From the NCBI GenBank assembly GCA_028023455.1, contig JAQFVV010012397.1:128001-192000 (forward strand): a DNA stretch of 64,000 nt, given 5' to 3'. Below, in pieces: positions 21,032 to 30,360 of this stretch (position 1 is the stretch's first letter; the number at the start of each line of letters is the position of its first letter). Under the pieces are notes generated by a model. It ran no database searches and was not told the DNA's origin. It saw only the letters and a list, made by a program, of their open reading frames with translations. Source of the stretch: Epiperipatus broadwayi (lineage: Eukaryota > Onychophora > Udeonychophora > Euonychophora > Peripatidae). The translations under genes were made by a program, and so were the position numbers.

Positions 21032-21193
21032 TGATGCATGATGGTACTTTTGTCCAAATACGTTTAGAAGAGCAAAAAATTTTTGAAGATCCATTCATCT
21101 TATAACCTTCACTGCAATGATATTCTGCTACTCCATTAAATATTATGAAACTAAAATTTGCATTTTGTATTTCAGGTGGTTCACCGCACATCA
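21032..21193 (-). CDS. CCP/sushi domain exon, intact (162 bases)
   Basis: The exon is bounded on the minus strand by ATTTAG and GTAAGT, phase 1-1, 54 codons. Cysteines are in MCGEPPEIQN, EYHCSEGYKM, KIFCSSKR and VPSC, with the tryptophan in RIWTKVPSC. It shares the CG-PPEI-N opening with the type 1 exons near 14 kb. It lies upstream of the duplicated units in transcription order. Confidence 0.88.
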
Positions 21194-21347
21194 CTAAATC
21201 ATTCAAAAAACTATTAGCACTCTCAATACAAAAGTTATATTAGAAAACAATTTTTTTTTTTTTTCAGTTAAGGAATTTTCTTAGAAAAAGTAAAACAAAC
21301 AAATACATTCATATTAAAAACTAGATATAAAAGTTAGAAGTACTTAC

Positions 21348-21518
21348 ATGTACATGTAGGTAAATCTGACCACGATTTATTTGAAGTACAATAAACATTT
21401 TCTGTTCCTTCCAACACAAAGCCAGAATCACATTTATATGTAACAATTCCATTTGTTCCAATCGGAATAGAAAAACGGTGAGAGGAATTTGTTATAGCAA
21501 TAGCTAGTCCACATGACA
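21348..21518 (-). CDS. CCP/sushi domain exon, intact (171 bases)
   Basis: The exon is bounded on the minus strand by TTTCAG and GTAAGT, phase 1-1, 57 codons. Cysteines are in SCGLAIAITNSS, TYKCDSGFVL, NVYCTSNKSW and LPTC, with the conserved tryptophan. It is the most upstream exon of the compact group. The next CCP exon in transcription order is at 43124-43294, more than 21 kb away across inserted retrotransposons. Confidence 0.88.
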
Positions 21519-21867
21519 CTGAAATGATTAAGTAAAAAATGCACTTTCTCTTAATAAATTAAAATTATTTTTAATGTTCCTCTGTAAGCTTATAATAAAA
21601 ATCATAAGACAATATTATTATATCAATTTAATATTACATAAAAAGTACTAAATTACAATGATTTACTTTAAACATTTGTATGGTCAATTTAAAAATGTAT
21701 TTATTTACCAAAAAAAATTAGTTATTGTACAAAAAAAAATTAGCAAAAAGGATAGCATTATAATAAAATACTTTTGTATCAATTTACAATTACATAAAAA
21801 GTATAAGCTTGCACATGGGATTTTCTATAACTTTAAAAAAGTTATATATTTAGTTTTAAAATGTACT
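21519..21867. other. Intron-like AT-rich stretch
   Basis: Lies between the CCP exon and the truncated 5' end of the RTE copy. An internal near-repeat (caatttaatattacataaaaagtac at 21625 and a similar run at 21780) is visible; I see no exon. Confidence 0.5.
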
Positions 21868-24312
21868 TATTGGCTTTTTACTTCTGAGTTTAAGATCAAG
21901 TAACACCGTGGTCTTTCTTCTCAGTTGCCTGATAAGGCAGAATGAATGTTTGTGTAAATGATATACAATTATGATAGACAAAAATAAATCATGACCCTTA
22001 TTCCCAGGAAGCTGTAAAGTCACCAACCAAGGCAGTGGTTGGTGGCCAAAGGCAGAGGGTGCTAAGAATCCTGATTGCTGAACCAGGCTGCCGTTTGATG
22101 ACAACTTTTTATTTAGGTACTTACAACTGCAGATCACTTTCAAGTGAAGGAAGATTGCAAGAATTAGAAGAAGAACTGTCTTATATTAAATGAGACATTA
22201 TTGGACTTTGTAAAGTTAGAAGAAAAGGTGAAGAGACAATTGATTTCAAAAGTGGACATGTACTCTATTATAAAGGCACAAATATTGGAAATAGAAGTGG
22301 AGTAGGATTCATTATAAATAAAAAGTAGAAGAACAACATTGTGGAGATTGATGGTGTATCGGACAGAGTGACAAGATTAATTATACAACTTAATAGCAGA
22401 TACCAAATGCATTTATGTCCTAACAAGTTCTCATAATGATGAAGTAGTAGAAGATTTTTATATGGATGTAGAAAAGGCTTTTGATCAGAGTAAATAACAT
22501 TTTAAAATTGTTATGGGAGACTTTAATACTAGAATTGGTAAACAAATGAAAGGTGAAAGTGCTGTAGGTAATTTTGGTTATGGTAATAGAAATGAGAGAG
22601 GACATAGACTTGTGGAGTTTGCAAAAAAAGAAAAGCTTTATATTATGAATTTTTTTTTTTTGAATAAAAATGTTAAAAGGAAATGGACATGGAAGCATCC
22701 AAACAGCAGAATTGGATTATATTTTGACTAACAGATAATACATATTTCAAGATTGTAATGTTTTTAATAAATTTAACACAGGAAGTGATCATCGATTAAT
22801 AACTTGTAAGATATGTGTTAATGCAAAACTAGAGAGACAAAAATTATTGAGAAAAACAATATTTACAGTTGATATTCCTAATCTTCAGAAACATTCTAAT
22901 GAATTTAAATTAGAACTTACAAATTGGTTTCAAGTATTAGATTTTGAACATGATTCAGATTTGAATGAAATTAATATGAAAATAACTGATACATTTTTAA
23001 AAACTGCAACAAAGTTAGCTGGTAGAAAAAAGCAGCAATTGACCAATAAAATTTCTTCTGAGACTAGAGAATTAATGAAGAAAAGAAGATATACAAAAAT
23101 GATGCATTAAAAAGGATTGAGTATCTCAAATTTTGTAAAATGGTATGGAAAAGGGTTGAAAATGATATAAGAAAGTATAACTGTGAACTAGCAACAAAAG
23201 CTGTAGAAGAAAATAAAAGTCTCAAGAATGGAAAATAACATTTTGGTATTGGTAGGAAATTTATATCTGCAATAAGAAAAAAAGATGGCATTATTACTAA
23301 AAAAAGAGATGACATCATGAAATGGGTAGAAGATTTTTATCAAGAATTATATAGTAATAAAGAACTAGTACCTCCTATATCTATTACATCTTCCGAATTG
23401 CCCAGAATTTTAAATGAAGAAGTGAGACATGCAATTAAATGTATGAAGAAAGGAAAGGCTCCAGCTTATGATAGAATTATAATTGATATATTGAAAGAAG
23501 CAGGTGAAGAAAGAGAATTTTTTTTTAGCAAAGTTATATACCAAATGTCTAAATGATAAAGATATACCAGATGATTGGAAGAATGCAGTAATATTAATAT
23601 TTTAAAAAGGTGATAAAGAAGATATCAGAAATTATAGAACTATCAGCCTTTTATGAGTTTCATACAAAATATTTACCAAGATAATTACAACTCGTCTACA
23701 GAGAACATTGGATTTCCACCAACCAAGAAAACAAGCTGGATTTAAAAGTAGTTTTAGTACAGTAGATCATATCCAGGTATTGATAGAAGTTATAGAAAGG
23801 ACAAATGAATATGAGTTGCCATTATGTTTTGGATTTGTAGATTATGAGAAGGCATTTGATTCTATAATCATTTCTTCAGTGATCAAAGCATTGGATCATC
23901 AAGGTATAGATCCAGGATACTGTCATATTTTAAAGAATATTTATAAAAATGCAACATGAACAATTAGATTACATAATGATACTGGGAAAGTCAACATTGA
24001 GAAGGGTGTAAAACAAGGTGAATCCATATCTCCAAAACTTATTGCAGCAGTGCTGCAAGAAGTATTTTGTGGATTAAAATGGGAAACTAAAGGAGTTAAA
24101 ATAAATGGATATTATTTAAATCATTTAGATTTTGCAGATGATGTACTTATTTTTGCAAATAATGCTTCAGAGCTGTAGGAAATGTTGCAGGAGTTATCAG
24201 ATGAAAGTAGGAGTAACGATAAATGTTAAAAAGACTAAAGCAATGTTTAATCGATTTGCTCAAAATATGAAAGTAAAGATTGATTATGATGAATTAGAAG
24301 AAGTTAACAGTT
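21868..24312 (+). mobile_element. RTE retrotransposon copy 2, left part (split by Gypsy insertion)
   Basis: Alignment with the full-length copy at 55061-58353 starts at attggctttttac (55262 there), so about 200 bases of the 5' end are missing. The endonuclease (GDFNTRIG, TGSDHR), the polymerase (FGFVDYEKAFDS, LDFADD) and linker regions are readable but carry numerous stops and small deletions. The copy runs into the target site of the Gypsy element at 24313 and resumes at 29530, in the middle of the same sentence of sequence (gttaacagttacaaa | taccttggtcag). Confidence 0.93.
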
Positions 24313-24341
24313 ACAAATGCAGTGTCCTCAACTGTAGCTGA
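22513..24341 (+). pseudogene. RTE endonuclease and reverse transcriptase, broken
   Basis: Successive frames at 22513-22731, 22847-23110, 23317-23556, 23708-23959 and 24132-24312 (the open frame runs to 24341, into the LTR) together cover the EN-RT polyprotein from GDFNTRIG to just after the catalytic FADD box. Breaks are single-base changes and short indels relative to the copy at 55386-58342. It is inactive. Its value is as the host of the later Gypsy insertion. Confidence 0.85.
24313..24317. repeat. Target-site duplication of Gypsy element B, left
   Basis: acaaa here and agaaa at 29525-29529, identical but for one base, flank the two LTRs. Removing one copy together with the element restores continuity of the interrupted RTE sequence. 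Confidence 0.85.
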
Positions 24342-24970
24342 ACGATCGCAAATATTAATACTTAATTATAAATAAGAATCACCGACTAATTTACACTAAA
24401 TCTTTATTGGTACATAATAATTCACACTAACAACAGTTATGATAATTGGTTAATATATATATATACATAATCTGACTGCATTAAAGTTCAAATCCCCTTC
24501 TCTGTCTACAGTAATATAAAACGCACAGTACCTTGCCTAGGTGACGAAAATAACCCTCGTAAGAGCCACTTAGCGCATTTAAAATTATATTAAGACCGGT
24601 GTGGTCTGCTTTTACTCTAATCGGCCGGATTCACCTACAGGCGCCGAGAACCTGGGATCGCAGTCCGAAAAGCAGCAGAACTCATCAAGAACAAAATCAC
24701 AAGGCGCGATATATCTTTTTTTCCCCACTCTTTTTTATATTGCCACAATTTGAAATTCCACTCTCGGCACTTCTTTTCTGGAGTATTAATACATTTTCTC
24801 ACGTGTGTGTAAACGGCTTCATTTGGTTATTAATTCCCTTGATAATCCAATCTGTTAAACAACGCCTCTGTAATTACTTTATTTATTTAGTGCAGCCCGA
24901 TCTAATTACTTTTATTTTCACTTAATTAAATGTGTGCCTTTACTGGCTCTATTTACATATGTATACAACA
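24318..24970 (-). repeat. 3' LTR of Gypsy element B
   Basis: On the plus strand it runs from tgcagtgtcctcaa to gtatacaaca, i.e. TGTTGTATAC...CACTGCA in element orientation. It matches 28874-29524 over its full length. Confidence 0.95.
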
Positions 24971-24986
24971 CCTCCCCTTACTCCAG
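24971..24986 (-). promoter_or_regulatory. Polypurine tract of Gypsy element B
   Basis: Minus-strand TGGAGTAAGGGGAGG immediately precedes the 3' LTR, the place from which plus-strand DNA synthesis is primed. Near-identical sequences adjoin the LTR ends at 224-239, 36403-36418 and 40698-40712. Confidence 0.8.
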
Positions 24987-25008
24987 AAAAGATAGTTGCA
25001 TAATGGCA

Positions 25009-25350
25009 CTATATATAGTCTTTTAGTTTGACCGGTCTCCGGATTTTCCGTTTCGGTCTGGCTGTATTGCTTTGTGTTTGATCTGGCTTTGAGTTCGATG
25101 CTGTATCATTCTCACTATTCGTTGGTGCTATCTGTATCTCCATTGGTCGGTGTCGTTTCATTTCTGTGGTTTGCTGCTCATTCCACAATAACTCGCTTGT
25201 AATGTCAGGTAATGTTTGTATTTCCTCTGCAACTCGCTGACGGACGTGGTTTACGTGTCTTCTATAGCTAATACCATCCTGTAGCTGCACAAGTACTATT
25301 TGTTGAGACAGCAGTTTCATAATTATTCCCTCTACCCATCCCGGACCCAA
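25009..25350 (-). pseudogene. Gypsy integrase C-terminal region and tail
   Basis: A 113-codon open minus-strand frame (GPGWVEGIIMKLLSQQ ... ISYRRHVNHVRQR) matches the small C-terminal domain that follows the Gypsy integrase core, then a basic, Ser/Thr-rich tail (RPKRKIRRPVKLKDYI) ending 39 bases before the LTR. It is intact by itself but separated from the core by a frame break near 25370. Confidence 0.8.
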
Positions 25351-25382
25351 ACTTTATCCCCGATTAAGAACTTGTTTACATT

Positions 25383-26045
25383 TTGTCGCTGTTGTCATTT
25401 TCGGCAGGATCTGGTAGTAATAAGTCTAAATTAATATGCAGTTTCCTGCCCATTAACAGTTCTGCGGGTGATTTCCTGGTGACCATTGATGGCGTTGCGT
25501 GTTGCAACAGCATCGCGTTATCAATTGCTTGTTGTAAATCCCTATTACTTGATTTCTTTAGTGCCTTTTTGATTATTTGGACAGCCTTCTCTGCCAGACC
25601 ATTTGATTCCGGGTGATATGGTGGTGTACGTATTTATCTGATGCCATTATCATGAAAATAGCTTTCTATTTCCCTAGCTATGAACGCAGTTCCATTTTCA
25701 GACACGATGGTTTCCGGTAAACCATGACATGCAAACTCAGTATTTAACATCTTAACTGTTTCAGTAGCAATTAAATCTTTTACAATTCGACACTCTGTCC
25801 ACTTTGAGAAAGCATCTATAACTACGAGCAAGAGTTTTCCATTCACCGGTCCAGCATGGTCTATGTGGACCCTTTGCCATGCTTTTGTGGTGGCTGGCCA
25901 TGAATTGTATATCTTAGCTCTCATGTTCATTTCTGTTTGACATGCCGAACATTTTTTGATATTTCGCTCTATGTTGACTGTAATTCTTGGCCACCAGACG
26001 TAGCTGCGAGCCAGTGCTTTAGCTCGCACAACTCCAGGGTGGCCA
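25383..26045 (-). pseudogene. Gypsy integrase, zinc-binding domain and catalytic core
   Basis: The minus strand reads SYVWWPRITVNIE, then CSACQ of the zinc region, VHIDHAGP with the first catalytic aspartate, VIDAFSKWTEC, VSENGTAF where the second catalytic aspartate (normally SDNG) is glutamate, a TAA stop near 25634, and PYHPESNGLAEK with the third acid. The stop and the D-to-E change would abolish or cripple strand transfer. The frame continues after the stop into the helical part (SPAELLMGRKLHINL). Confidence 0.88.
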
Positions 26046-26862
26046 TCGTGCAGTAAGTACTTGCTGTCGGCCTTCTATTGGTATCATGACTTGATCACCC
26101 ATTAATATGCATCCTTTGCATATAGATAGTTTATTACAATTTTTCCAGAACCCTGGGTCAACATACTGAAGCTTTGAAGATGGCCATCTGTTTTTGATCC
26201 ATCCCATAAGTATCTGATAGCCCTGATCAGAGCTCGTCCAATTGGCTACGCATTTGCTATTCAGTATTTCTGAGTTTAGAGTGTCAATATAATTTATTTC
26301 TGCCTCCATTGTTAATTGTTCTTGCTTATCCGGCATTCTTGATAATGCATCGGCGTGTGCAATCTCTTTTCCTTTTTTGTATTCTAATATGTAGTCATAG
26401 GCTGACATTATGTTTCTCCAGCGCCTCATGCGTGGGCTTAAATGTTCGGGAGCTAAACGATCATGGCCCAAAATACCCAGTAGTGGCTTGTGGTTCATAA
26501 TTATGTGGAAATTCCTACCGAACAGAAATTGATGGAATTTTTTAAAACCGAACATTATAGCCAAAGCCTCCTTGTCAATTTGGCTATAGTTTTTCTCTGA
26601 TTTTGAGAGTTCTCGATGCGTAAGCAATAGGGTGTTCCCCATTGTGACATGGGTGAGATAGCACCACCCCCACTCCCCACTCTGATGCGTCAGTTGTTAA
26701 GCATACTTCTAAACTATTATTATAATGCACCAATAGTTTCTCGGACGACAATAAAGTTTTTGTCCGACAGAACGCTTCTTTATGAATTCTAAACCAATGC
26801 CACTTCTGATCTTTTTTTAATAGTTCGTATAATGGCTTAGCTATGTGAGCTTTACCTTCCAA
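26019..26862 (-). pseudogene. Gypsy RNase H and connection region
   Basis: Frame 26584-26862 holds KPLYELLKKDQKWHW and LTTDASEWGVGVVLS with the first RNase H aspartate. The overlapping frame 26019-26642 continues with NYSQIDKEALAIMFG (catalytic glutamate), MNHKPLLGIL (normally T-D-H-K-P-L, so that aspartate is now asparagine) and HADALSRMPD. A frameshift in about 26590-26640 joins the two. It would remove the RNA template in the active element. Confidence 0.88.
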
Positions 26863-27114
26863 GAAGAGCTCAAAAAATTTATGAGACCTAAGAAAGCCTG
26901 TAACTGTTTAATGTTAGAAGGTGGCGATGCATTTTTCACTGGATTTACTTTCTCCGGGGATGGTCTCTTCCCTTTATCAGAAATCAAATGGCCTAGAAAC
27001 GTCAATTCTTTTAACATCCATAGGTTCTTGCTGGCGTTTAATTTAACCCCAGATTTATTAAGTTTTTCGCATACGATAGTCTGTTGTGCAACATTCCTTG
27101 TGACGTAGCCGTGA

Positions 27115-27420
27115 TAAGTATGTCATCGTAATAGGGAATGACCCCTTCCAGACCCTATAGCAAACCATTGATCCTTGACTGAAATATATTTGGGGCTGTG
27201 CATATGCCAAAGGGTAAATTATTGCACCCAAATAGACCCATATGGGTCGTTAAAGCCAAGATTTCCACTGATTTTTCGGTAACCTGAATCTGGTGGAAAG
27301 CAGAATTAAGGTCTAGCTTCACAAAATAGGAAGCGTTTTGCAGACCGGCCAAAAATTCCCTTACATTTGGGACAGGATAAGCTCCCCTGTTTAAAAATTT
27401 ATTTACCATTATTCAGTAAT
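27115..27420 (-). pseudogene. Gypsy reverse transcriptase with YYDD box
   Basis: The minus strand reads YFVKLDLNSAFHQIQV (first catalytic aspartate), LPFGICTAPNIFQSR and, after a stop at 27154, GVIPYYDDILI with the catalytic DD pair (about 27120-27140). The stop sits between the substrate-binding part and the catalytic box. Upstream, towards 27590, the fingers region is in a broken frame. Confidence 0.88.
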
Positions 27421-27588
27421 TTCCGCATAATCTAATATCCCCATTAGGCTGTTATTACTACTAAAGGCATGGCCCAATCAGATGTTTCGATGGGCATCAA
27501 CACTCCTTTATCCACCAATGACTTATAATTTGTCTTCGACTTTAATTTTTTGCGCAAACGGAATCTTACGTGGTTTACAAACAAGCGG

Positions 27589-28041
27589 TCACGCATTTTC
27601 CGATAATACTATTTCTACTGGTTTTGATGCGATCAATCCCAGTTTTTCATTGAACAGATCTGGATATTTATTAACTAGTTCATCTTCCAAAGAGATTTTT
27701 TTAATATTAATTTGTATCCCAATCTCGCGAAACCATTCCCTCCCTACAATGGGGCTCATTGTACCATTTACAATATATAGGGGTAGATTCACTTTTTTGC
27801 CGTTGTATTTAATTGGCGCTTTAACCTGACCAATTATTTTGAGGGCATTACCATTTATGTCTCTCACTTTAATATTTGTTTTTTCTAAAACAATGTTTGC
27901 CTTATATAATTTTTTCCAATCTGACCGTGAAATTATAGAAATTGACGATCCGTTATCAATTTCCATTTCTATTTCTTTACTGTAAATTTTAAGTTTAATC
28001 ATAAACTGAGATATACTTTTAACATCTAGATTTTTAATCAT
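27589..28041 (-). pseudogene. Gypsy aspartic protease
   Basis: An open 150-codon minus-strand frame with the retropepsin layout: IEMEIDNGSSISIISR, where the catalytic D-T/S-G triad has become D-N-G, then IIGQVKAPIKY and SPIVGREWFREIGIQIN. The family normally has Thr or Ser at the altered position, so activity is doubtful. The C-terminal end runs towards the polymerase (EDELVNKYPDLFNEKLG). Confidence 0.85.
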
Positions 28042-28840
28042 ATGGGTGGTTGCAAATTTCCCTCCCTATCATGAGGCATGTGGGACTGTTCTATTTTTCC
28101 TTTGTCGTCTTGTCTACAGATGCGTGACAAATGACATTTTTTGCCACATTTAAAATACGCTTCTTTCTGCCATTTGCATTCCCTTGAAATATGGCCCGTT
28201 TTGCCACAACAGAAACATATTATTTTAGCGTTACTAGTATTTGACTTCATTGGGCTTTGATTTTCTCCATATGTTTTGAATACTCCCATTTTTGTGGTTC
28301 ATCCAATTTACATCTAAAAGCTTGTGTCTGCTCCAATATCAGCTTATACGTTATACCCTTTTTGATGGCCATTTCGTAGGTTAACTCTGTCTCTACTAGC
28401 AATTGCTGTCTGAGCCTATCATCAGCAATGCCCCAAAGTAACTGATCCATTAAAATTTCATCAACGAAATCACCATAGTTACAATCTTTAGCCAATTCTC
28501 TTAAAGCTAGATTATAATCATTAATTTTCTTGCCACTAAATTGTTTCCTATTTCGGAGAGTTAATCTAACTATGTGGCGAGAGGGATGGGGGCTAAACTG
28601 ATCATCTAACTTCTTGATCACTTCCTCGTACTTGACTTTCTCAGGCAAAGGCACTTCAAAATTTTTATGAATAACTTCAATTACTCTTTTCCCACCATAA
28701 CACATTAGGGCCGCTATTTTTCTCTTGTTATCATCAATCGCGTTCAAAGTAAAGAAATTTTCAATCTGTGTTATATATAACGGTCATTCGGACGCATTAC
28801 TGGTGTCGAATTCGCCTATACTATTCTGCCCTAATGACAT
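28038..28840 (-). pseudogene. Gypsy gag with CCHC zinc knuckles
   Basis: The likely start is the ATG at 28838-28840, since the reading MSLGQNSIGEFDTSNASE precedes a TGA where a Trp codon would be expected, and continues as PLYITQIENFFTLNAIDDNK. The capsid-like part (28247-28747, QFSPHPSRHIVRLTLRNR) leads after a small frameshift to CFCCGKTGHISREC, a complete CX2CX4HX4C knuckle, and a second knuckle whose first cysteine is tyrosine (YFKCGKKCHLSRIC). Gag would form the particle around the element's RNA. The premature TGA disables this copy. Confidence 0.85.
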
Positions 28841-28849
28841 AATTTAAGG

Positions 28850-28867
28850 TTGTTTGAGACTGCGCCA
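28850..28867 (-). promoter_or_regulatory. Primer-binding site of Gypsy element B
   Basis: Minus-strand TGGCGCAGTCTCAAACA begins six bases inside the 5' LTR. The TGGCGCAGTC opening resembles sites that pair with the 3' end of tRNA-Ser in several insect Gypsy elements; I have not matched the remainder. Confidence 0.65.
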
Positions 28868-28873
28868 GATATT

Positions 28874-29524
28874 TGCAGTGTCCTCAGCTTTGGCTGAATG
28901 ATCGCAAATATTAATACTTAATTATAAATAAGAATCACCAATTAATTTACATTAAATCTTTATTGGTACATAATAATTCACACTAACAACAGTTATGATA
29001 ATTGGTTAACATATATATACATAATCTGACTGCATTAAAGTTCAAATCCCCTTCTCTGTCTACAGTAATATAAAACGCACAGTACCTTGCCTAGGTGATG
29101 AAAATAACCCTCGTAAGAGCCACTTAGCGCATTTAAAATTATATTAAGACCGGTGTGGTCTGCTTTTACTCTAATCGGCCGGATTCACCTACAGGCGCCG
29201 AGAACCTGGGATCGCAGTCTGAAAAGCAGCAGCACTCATCAAGAACAAAAGCACAAGGCGCAATATATCTTTTTTTCCCCGCTCTTTTTTATATTGCCAC
29301 AATTTGAAATCCCACTCTCGTCACTTCTTTTCTGGAGTATTAATACATTTTCTTGTGTGTGTGTAAATGGCTTCATTTGGTTATTAATTCCCTTGATAAT
29401 CTAATCTGTTAAACAACGCCTCTGTAATTACTTTATTTAGTTAATGCAGCCCGATCTAATTACTTTTATTTTCACTTAATTAAATGTGTGCCTTTACTGG
29501 CTCTATTTACATATGTATACAACA
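28874..29524 (-). repeat. 5' LTR of Gypsy element B
   Basis: Plus tgcagtgtcctcagc to gtatacaaca, the partner of 24318-24970. It drives transcription on the minus strand in an active copy. Confidence 0.95.
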
Positions 29525-30075
29525 AGAAATACCTTGGTCAGATTATTAATATAGATGGAAACATAATGGATGAAATTAATCATAGAATTAAACTTGGCTG
29601 GGGTGCTTTTGGTAGAAATAACTTAATACTAAAAGGAAATATGTTTATGTGTTTAAAAAGGCTTTTAACAAATGTGTTTTACCAGTTGAGACTTGGACAC
29701 TTAATGGAAGAGCAATACAAAAACTTTCAGACCACTCAAAGAAGTATGGAGAGATGCATGTTGGGAATAACAGGAAGAGATAGAAAACACAATGTATGGG
29801 TGTTACTGACCTCATTGAAAAAATTAAAAGATTGGAGTTGGGCTGGACATATTGCTAGAAGAGATGATAATAGATGGACAATTGAAATCTTAAACCGGGT
29901 TCCAAAAGATTGTAAAAGACCCTGAAAGAGACAACATGTGAGATGGACGAATGAAATAAGAAAGTGTGCAGGGGTGTGTGTGGAGAAGAGAAGCTAAAGA
30001 TCGGAGAAGATGGATTGAACTTGGAGAGACCTTCATCCTGCAGTGGATTGATAATGGTTGATGATGATATAATAA
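29525..30075 (+). mobile_element. RTE retrotransposon copy 2, right part
   Basis: It starts with the second target copy agaaa and resumes the RTE sequence (taccttggtcagattattaa). The reading NHRIKLGWGAFGRNNLILKG ... RSMERCMLGITGRDRKHNVW ... WAGHIARRDDNRWTIEILN corresponds to the C-terminal part of the full-length copy, with a deletion around 29690 and a nonsense codon after KRP. It ends in gataatggttgatgatgata, the RTE 3' tail. Confidence 0.92.
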
Positions 30076-30282
30076 TTGTAAAAAAAAGAATTTGGAAGGA
30101 CTATTTCCATCATCCATTATTAAATGTTGACTGTATAAAAAATTTTAAATGTTATTCAAAGTTTTCAAGTACAAACAAGTTTTTAGTAATAACACACATA
30201 TAGACAATACAGTTACACAGCATTGAGTAGTATTATTCTCCACTCTTATTCGGGTGTTGCTGGCTGATCAGTGACAATATTA

Positions 30283-30360
30283 ACATAGGAGTCAAACTTA
30301 CACTTTAGATTCTTGAATATCGATTTTTAAGGCAATGTTCTAACCAAGTGAACTATTCTC
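30283..30360 (-). repeat. tRNA-like SINE relic
   Basis: On the minus strand AGTTCACTTGGTTAGAACAT resembles a tRNA D-arm and polymerase III A box, and AGTTTGACTCC about 45 bases later resembles a B box. Between them a short extra segment disrupts the anticodon stem. It reads as a tRNA-derived SINE head rather than a functional tRNA. Boundaries and family are unknown. Confidence 0.35.

Larger units (their letters stand above)
24318..29524 (-). mobile_element. Complete Ty3/Gypsy retrotransposon (element B), inserted in an RTE copy
   Basis: The 5.2-kb element has two LTRs of 653 and 651 bases that differ at roughly two dozen positions by eye, a primer-binding site, a polypurine tract and minus-strand gag, protease, polymerase, RNase H and integrase. 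A double zinc knuckle in gag and a TGGCGCAGTC primer site are features I associate with the Mag-type branch of Gypsy, but this assignment is tentative. Several stops and altered catalytic residues mean this copy does not encode a full set of working enzymes. Confidence 0.95.

Noticed and set aside
24599-24925. Plus-strand frame of 108 codons, repeated at 29153-29404
   Set aside because: Both copies lie inside the LTR pair of Gypsy element B and run antisense to the element; the repetition reflects the LTRs.
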